Positions 59,568 to 64,000 of a stretch of 64,000 nt of DNA are shown here, piece by piece. The translations under genes and the position numbers were made by a program. The notes under the pieces were generated by a model. It searched no databases, was not told where the DNA came from, and saw only the letters and a program-made list of their open reading frames with translations. Every line of letters begins with the position of its first letter. Positions within the stretch are counted from its first letter, which is position 1. The DNA comes from Azorinus chamasolen (Eukaryota; Mollusca; Bivalvia; Cardiida; Solecurtidae), in contig OY755244.1 in assembly GCA_963576725.1 (NCBI GenBank), positions 80,041,620-80,105,619 of the forward strand, read 5' to 3'.

Positions 59568-59595
59568 TCTTTCTTGGCGGTCTCTGACCTACATT
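59568..59595 (-). promoter_or_regulatory. Putative 5'UTR segment with a start-stop upstream ORF
   Basis: The stretch between the acceptor ending at 59596 and the start codon reads AATGTAGG at its 5' end. This is an ATG followed directly by a TAG stop. If the exon boundary is right, the mRNA carries a minimal uORF about 20 nt before the true start. The UTR assignment rests on the splice site only. Confidence 0.4.
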
Positions 59596-59653
59596 CTGAA
59601 ATTAAAATAAATACAGTAAAACCTCACTATAACTAGTCTTTCAAATTGTTATT

Positions 59654-59900
59654 TAACTATTCACTATATATGAGTATTCATGTACGAAATCATGACATCA
59701 TGAAAATTAATTATATTAGTTGTTATAATAGGACATGTACACGTGGGTTTTTTGGCCATGTCAGAAACTTCAGAATAATATATTATATCACAGGCAAACA
59801 GAGCAGACCCTGATCAGACGGCTCCTACAGTACAGGATGCCGTCTGATCTGGGTCTTCTCTGTTTGCAAAAAACAGCGTTTATATTAGGGAAAGGGTTAA
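59654..59900. mobile_element. TTAA MITE, family A
   Basis: TTAACTATTCACTATATATG ... TATTAGGGAAAGGGTTAA. Hairpin GCAGACCCTGATCAGACGGC. Confidence 0.8.
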
Positions 59901-60201
59901 TTCTGTATACGATTTGTTAGAATCGCTTTGTGGTAACAATTACACAAATGATCACTATATTTGTAAAGAAACCATGTCATTCATAATTAAATTACAAGAG
60001 ACTATACATATATCACATTATCATTCCATACTTATTGCACTATATCTATGCCTATATTAAGAATAAAAAAGTATATAGTCTCTGTTAATCTAACAAACAC
60101 AACATGTCCATAATTACGAGTCTGCTGATGCTACTTAAATTAGAAAGCACATAAAACTGATTACAAATAAATGGCCAAACAAACCATATTACAAAATATT
60201 C

Positions 60202-60451
60202 TTAACCCTTCGCTTGCTAGTCACGTCAATATACCTACCTGTAAATAGTGAAGACCCAGATGAGACAGCTCCTGCAGGAGCTGTCTCATCAGGGTCTGCA
60301 CTATTTACAAGTTGATTGTGCAAACAGTGCACTCCACAGCAGTGATTGCACAGCGAAATACGTGTACACAGTGAAGATATATGTAATTATACAAAAGGGC
60401 ATGGGTAAAGAAGGAGAAGTGTGTTTTAAAATTCAGCAATAGAATGGTTAA
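60202..60451. mobile_element. TTAA MITE, family C (copy 6)
   Basis: Ends TTAACCCTTCGCTTGCTAG and TTCAGCAATAGAATGGTTAA; the right end has changed. Confidence 0.85.
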
Positions 60452-61405
60452 TAAACGATTATTACCTCAAATCAGATTTGAAATAAACTGATTAACAGAT
60501 ACTTTATAAATTAAATAAACAGGAAATACTTAAACATTTGTTGTAGACATCGTTTACAATAAAATAGATCAACACGTTAATACCTATTAGTCTAGGTTTC
60601 ATAATAAACTAAAATAAAGGATTATGGTCAACTTATAGTTATGCACATTGTTATATGAGTCTCTACATTGTTTACATATAATCAGTCAATTGCACTTAGC
60701 CATTCTAACAGAATTACAAGAGACTATACCAAGTGAGGCACAAACATGTAACAGATACTATGCACCAAATGCAATGCACTGTATATGATATAAAAGGTTG
60801 ACAAATGTTAGTTTTATTAAAGGTTTTTTACTGAATAAGTATACAGTAAACACGATAATTATTTAGTCCAATTAGATATAAAATTGGATTTCATGAAGAG
60901 GGGCTATTCCAGGACAGATATACCGTATAATTAATTACATGTTTGATTACTACATCTTCTGAATAGTTCGGGTGAACTCCATGTGGCTAGACCCTTAGCA
61001 TGTTAAAGTCAAACTCTTGATAACTTTTACAGTTTTTGATCCAGATAAAACACCGAGTTTATTACATAATATGTGGTGTGGGAGTGTCGAAACAGAGTGC
61101 CATAAATCGAGGAAATGCACTAGTGCATTTGTTAATCAGATTAGAAGTATGAATCCGGCCGATAACAAATAGTAATGATAATATGCATAACCAATGTATG
61201 GCGTCATTTAATCAATAGTCAATCATACTGCTGCATGACCGATTCATTCCATATTAGTTGTATGTTGTATTACTACTCTGTAAACAATTGCCTAAACATC
61301 CTTCAGCTTTAGCCTGTTTCACTTACTATGGCACTCTATAAGGATTATGTGATAAAAAGACTCTTACATTCGTGTTCTTTACAAGTTGTTTTTATGAAAC
61401 TCGTT
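60452..61405. other. No recognised gene or repeat
   Basis: AT-rich sequence upstream of the receptor. I see no open frame, TATA-box/initiator pair or GC island that I would call a promoter. Confidence 0.5.
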
Positions 61406-61424
61406 TACTATAACTCGAGGGCTT

Positions 61425-61495
61425 GGTGCAAAACTATTCAAACTCATTAACAAAGTGAAGGAGTTAGAATGGTTTTGCACCAAGCCCTCGAACTC
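61425..61495. repeat. Short inverted repeat
   Basis: TCGAGGGCTTGGTGCAAAAC and GTTTTGCACCAAGCCCTCGA are perfect complements separated by about 31 nt. No relation to the other families. Confidence 0.85.
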
Positions 61496-61509
61496 ATATA
61501 AACCAGTTT

Positions 61510-61706
61510 GAAACACTGATCGGGTTTTGTTTTATAAAACACTGATCAGGGTCTGCTGTTTGCTTATGGTATAATATATATCTGATTCTACAGCTTCTGC
61601 ATGAGCCGAAATAGCCTGGGTTCATATGCCATTATAAAGAAATAATCTTATTAATATCCATGACGTCATTATTTCCTGCATGAATATTCATCAGGGAAAG
61701 GGTTAA
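61510..61706. mobile_element. TTAA MITE, family A (left side lost)
   Basis: CACTGATCAGGGTCTGCTGT ... GAATATTCATCAGGGAAAGG then GTTAA. Confidence 0.65.
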
Positions 61707-61894
61707 TTTATATTTTTATTTTGACGTGTCTATTTCACATGTGTTTCCGATATGTGTTTTCACAAGAATGAACTTAGCAAGCTGAAGCCTTGCTGATACT
61801 GTATGAACTGTAATAATTATGTATATTAATTATTTGATTCTCGAACTAGACAAAGCTGTAAATAAGACGAATAAACAGTTCTACATAGACGAAT

Positions 61895-62036
61895 AGCCGT
61901 ACACTTCTCCGCCAAAGCCATAGTTGCTGTTACTCCTTAGGGCCTCCTAATAGATGAGATTGTAATGGGTAACACCTAAATAGGATTTGACTGAGAGAAA
62001 ATGAGACTGGTAGATAAGTACGCATCTCATCTATAG
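61895..62036. mobile_element. Family D MITE (worn)
   Basis: TTCTCCGCCAAAGCCATAGT ... AGTACGCATCTCATCTATAG. Confidence 0.5.
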
Positions 62037-62042
62037 GATCGC

Positions 62043-62271
62043 TTAACCTATTACCTCATAGGCTATTTTTAGATACAACATATATGGATAAATCTACCAA
62101 AAAGGAGCATTAACTAGAGAAAAGATAATTTTTAGAATGTTGTAGTTTGAAACAATTGTGATCAATAGAGTATTTGCTCTTATTGGAGCAAATGCTCTAT
62201 TTATCATAATGGTTTCACAAAGTGACTTTTACAGAGTCGTAAAAAGTCTGCAATATGAGGGAATGGGTTAA
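62043..62271. mobile_element. TTAA MITE, family B
   Basis: Ends TTAACCTATTACCTCATAGG and ATGAGGGAATGGGTTAA. Shares its TTAA with the next element. Confidence 0.8.
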
Positions 62272-62498
62272 CCCTCTCTCTGTTCAATATTCATGTAAGA
62301 AATAATCACGAATAGTTGTTAGCTCAAAACTTATCATGTAAACCTTTCAAGGGATTTTTGACTTTTACAAACCTGTAGAATCAGATCTATCATCAAATTC
62401 AAAACAAACAGAGCAGACCCTGATCAGACGGTTCATACAGGAGCCGTCTGATCTGGGTCTACTCTGTTTGCAAAGGCGTATTTATTAAGTAAATGGTT
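62268..62498. mobile_element. TTAA MITE, family A
   Basis: Ends TTAACCCTCTCTCTGTTCAA and AAGTAAATGGTTA. Arms GCAGACCCTGATCAGACGG. Confidence 0.75.
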
Positions 62499-62542
62499 AG
62501 TGCAGAACGACAGTTGTGCAGAAAGCTCCTAGAAAAGCTCTC

Positions 62543-62802
62543 TGTAACCATTTCCTTGTTGAACATTCGTATCAGATATAATGACATCATGAATATTCAT
62601 TAACTGAATTTTATAATGGCACGACTGTGTACATATGAAATTTTGGTATTGGTAGAAAATGTTGAGTCATATATTTTGTAATTTTATAAGCAAACAGGGC
62701 AGACCCTGGTCAAATGGATCCTACACGAGCCTCTGAGCAGGGTATACTCTTTCCGTAAAAGCATGAAGAAAAACGCTTGTATTCACGAAGGAAAGGGCTA
62801 AG
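62543..62802. mobile_element. TTAA MITE, family A
   Basis: GTAACCATTTCCTTGTTGAA ... GAAGGAAAGGGCTAAG, with the family A hairpin. Confidence 0.65.
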
Positions 62803-63031
62803 TAACCACCTATCCTTCATATAAACGCCTTTTTACCAGAATAGACGGCTCCTATATATAGGAGCCGTCTGATCACGGTCTGCTTTTTTCGCTAGTGGAA
62901 TTTGATAGATATGTTTCTTGGGTTTCTAAAATGGCTGCAATGTTCGACCTTTCATTATAACTATGGTATTTTGTTCATCAATATTCAGTAGGTAATGACG
63001 TTTTGACTAAATATAGAACAGGGAAAGGGTG
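62803..63031. mobile_element. TTAA MITE, family A (reverse)
   Basis: CTATCCTTCATATAAACGCC, perfect centre GGCTCCTATATATAGGAGCC, right end AACAGGGAAAGGGTGCAA. Confidence 0.7.
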
Positions 63032-63054
63032 CAACACGTAGAATTAGAATTACA

Positions 63055-63199
63055 TTGGAGCAAATGCTCTATTTATCACAATGGTTTCAAAACTACATAA
63101 TTCTAAAATAAATCCTTTTCCCATGTAAATGTCCGTTCTCGGTAGATTTATTCAAAGAGGTTGGGTGTAAAATATCCTATAGATGAGGTAATGGGTTAA
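63055..63199. mobile_element. Family B half element
   Basis: GAGCAAATGCTCTATTTATC to GATGAGGTAATGGGTTAA; left arm missing. Confidence 0.7.
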
Positions 63200-63269
63200 A
63201 TTTGGTTCTGCTAAAACCAAATATTCTTGTGGTCATGTATCATTAGTAAACATCAATGTATTAACGAAG

Positions 63270-63425
63270 CAACAGATTCCAGTATGTGCGTACTCAAATA
63301 CTATTTCCATTTCCATGGTCATTTCCATCCAACCCTATGTTGTCACAAGAGTGGTCACACCATAGGGGTTGGAGGAGAAATAAAAGAGTTATTCTTGAAA
63401 ATGTTTTAATCTAGACATCTTATCT
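63270..63425. mobile_element. Family D MITE (short)
   Basis: GTGCGTACTCAAATACTATT ... CATAGGGGTTGGAGGAGAAA ... CTAGACATCTTATCTG. Confidence 0.65.
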
Positions 63426-63783
63426 GAACTTTTGAACTTCTGATTCAATATTTGTTACAGGAATATTCAATGGTTAAAGGTGAGTGTCGTAGAGAAGTTG
63501 TACTATATGCGTGTGAGACTGTAAGGGAAGGGAGGCAGTGGCTATAATTCATGACGATAGATGTGCAGAAAGTTCCCTTACTAGTTCTGTATTAAGCTAC
63601 CACTTGCCTATCTATTCATCAGCACAGGCACACTGAAACAAAAGACGTCTCGGTTTACCCTTTTTAGCAAGCTGGCAAAAGCTCGTTTGCACAAAGATTC
63701 GTCCACTCTTTTTCTCTCAATAATACAAAACGTGTTCCTTTTGTGAATTTAGTAGTCCTGCAAATCTATAGAGAAGCGATAAA

Positions 63784-64000
63784 CTTTAACCCATTCCCAC
63801 TTAGGCTATTTTTAGACCCAACCTCTTTGATTAAATCTACCAAAAAGGAGCATTAACTAGAGATAAGGCATTTTTCAGATTTGTGTTGTTTTGAAACCAT
63901 TGTGATAAATCGAGCATTTGCTCCACAGGAGCAAATGCTCTATTTATCACAATGGTTTCACAAAATGACTTTTACAGAAGCGTCAAAAGGCGTAAATATG
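63784..64000. mobile_element. TTAA MITE, family B, cut by the window end
   Basis: Starts TTAACCCATTCCCACTTAGG; perfect hairpin GCTCCACAGGAGC; the right end reaches GGCGTAAATATG at the edge. Confidence 0.8.

Noticed and set aside
60248..60442. Conserved ~67-aa frame found in family C copies (also at 27188, 32477)
   Set aside because: The frame spans the MITE hairpin and is conserved only because the DNA copies are nearly identical. It has no protein features.

Overview
The window is intron-rich, AT-rich animal DNA that looks molluscan, most likely from a bivalve. The reasons are (i) the roughly 155-bp tandem repeat built on tgaccttgacctt and caaaagttatggcc motifs, which I know from bivalve genomes, (ii) the very high density of short palindromic transposons, and (iii) the gene found here. 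I cannot name the species.

Only one host gene is visible and it fills most of the window on the minus strand: an adhesion-class G-protein-coupled receptor (aGPCR). I rebuilt 23 coding exons by eye, from the start codon at 59567 down to the stop codon at 11366. Every junction has a GT donor and an AG acceptor, all exon phases agree, and the exon lengths add up to 6399 nt, which is 2132 codons plus a stop. Domain order from the N terminus: signal peptide; C-type lectin domain 1 (CTLD1), interrupted by about 820 residues of acidic sequence; a compact CTLD2; one immunoglobulin (Ig) domain; a SEA-like domain; a HormR-like domain; GAIN domain; a complete GPS cleavage motif; seven transmembrane helices; and a short Ser/Asn-rich tail. 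The lectin and Ig domains should bind outside the cell. GAIN/GPS self-cleavage should create a tethered agonist that activates the 7TM part.

The rest is repeats. Non-autonomous elements with TTAA target sites and CCC...GGG ends (piggyBac-like MITEs; my families A, B, C, H, I, J, K) and with CAGTRRAACC ends at TA sites (pogo/Tigger-like MITEs; F1, F2, F3) occur about every 300-600 bp. Two further palindromic families are D (core CTCCACCAAACCCTATG) and G (core TTATAAAACTTTTTAG). Family A has two flank subtypes, one ending TTAACCCTTTCCCTC and one ending TTAACCCTTTACTCC. Many elements sit within 12-65 nt of the receptor's splice sites, and several lie inside one another. There are also fragments of reverse-transcriptase retroelements (1-1335, 32.9-33.7 kb, 35.8-36.6 kb), a tRNA-derived SINE (54.7 kb), a Helitron-like tandem element (46.86-48.34 kb), a perfect 242-bp palindrome (25.62-25.86 kb), at least nine minisatellites and a 390-bp trinucleotide tract.

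Layout: 1-11 kb is flanking DNA downstream of the gene with old retroelement remnants and MITEs. 11.4-23.3 kb holds the C tail, 7TM and GPS exons. 24.6-30.7 kb holds GAIN, 37.0-39.0 kb HormR and the second half of SEA, 42.3-45.9 kb the first half of SEA and Ig, 48.5-50.7 kb CTLD2, 51.0-53.7 kb the giant acidic exon, 55.6-56.8 kb the start of CTLD1, and 59.5 kb the signal-peptide exon. 59.6-64 kb is upstream sequence with MITEs; a further 5'UTR exon and the promoter probably lie there or beyond the window.
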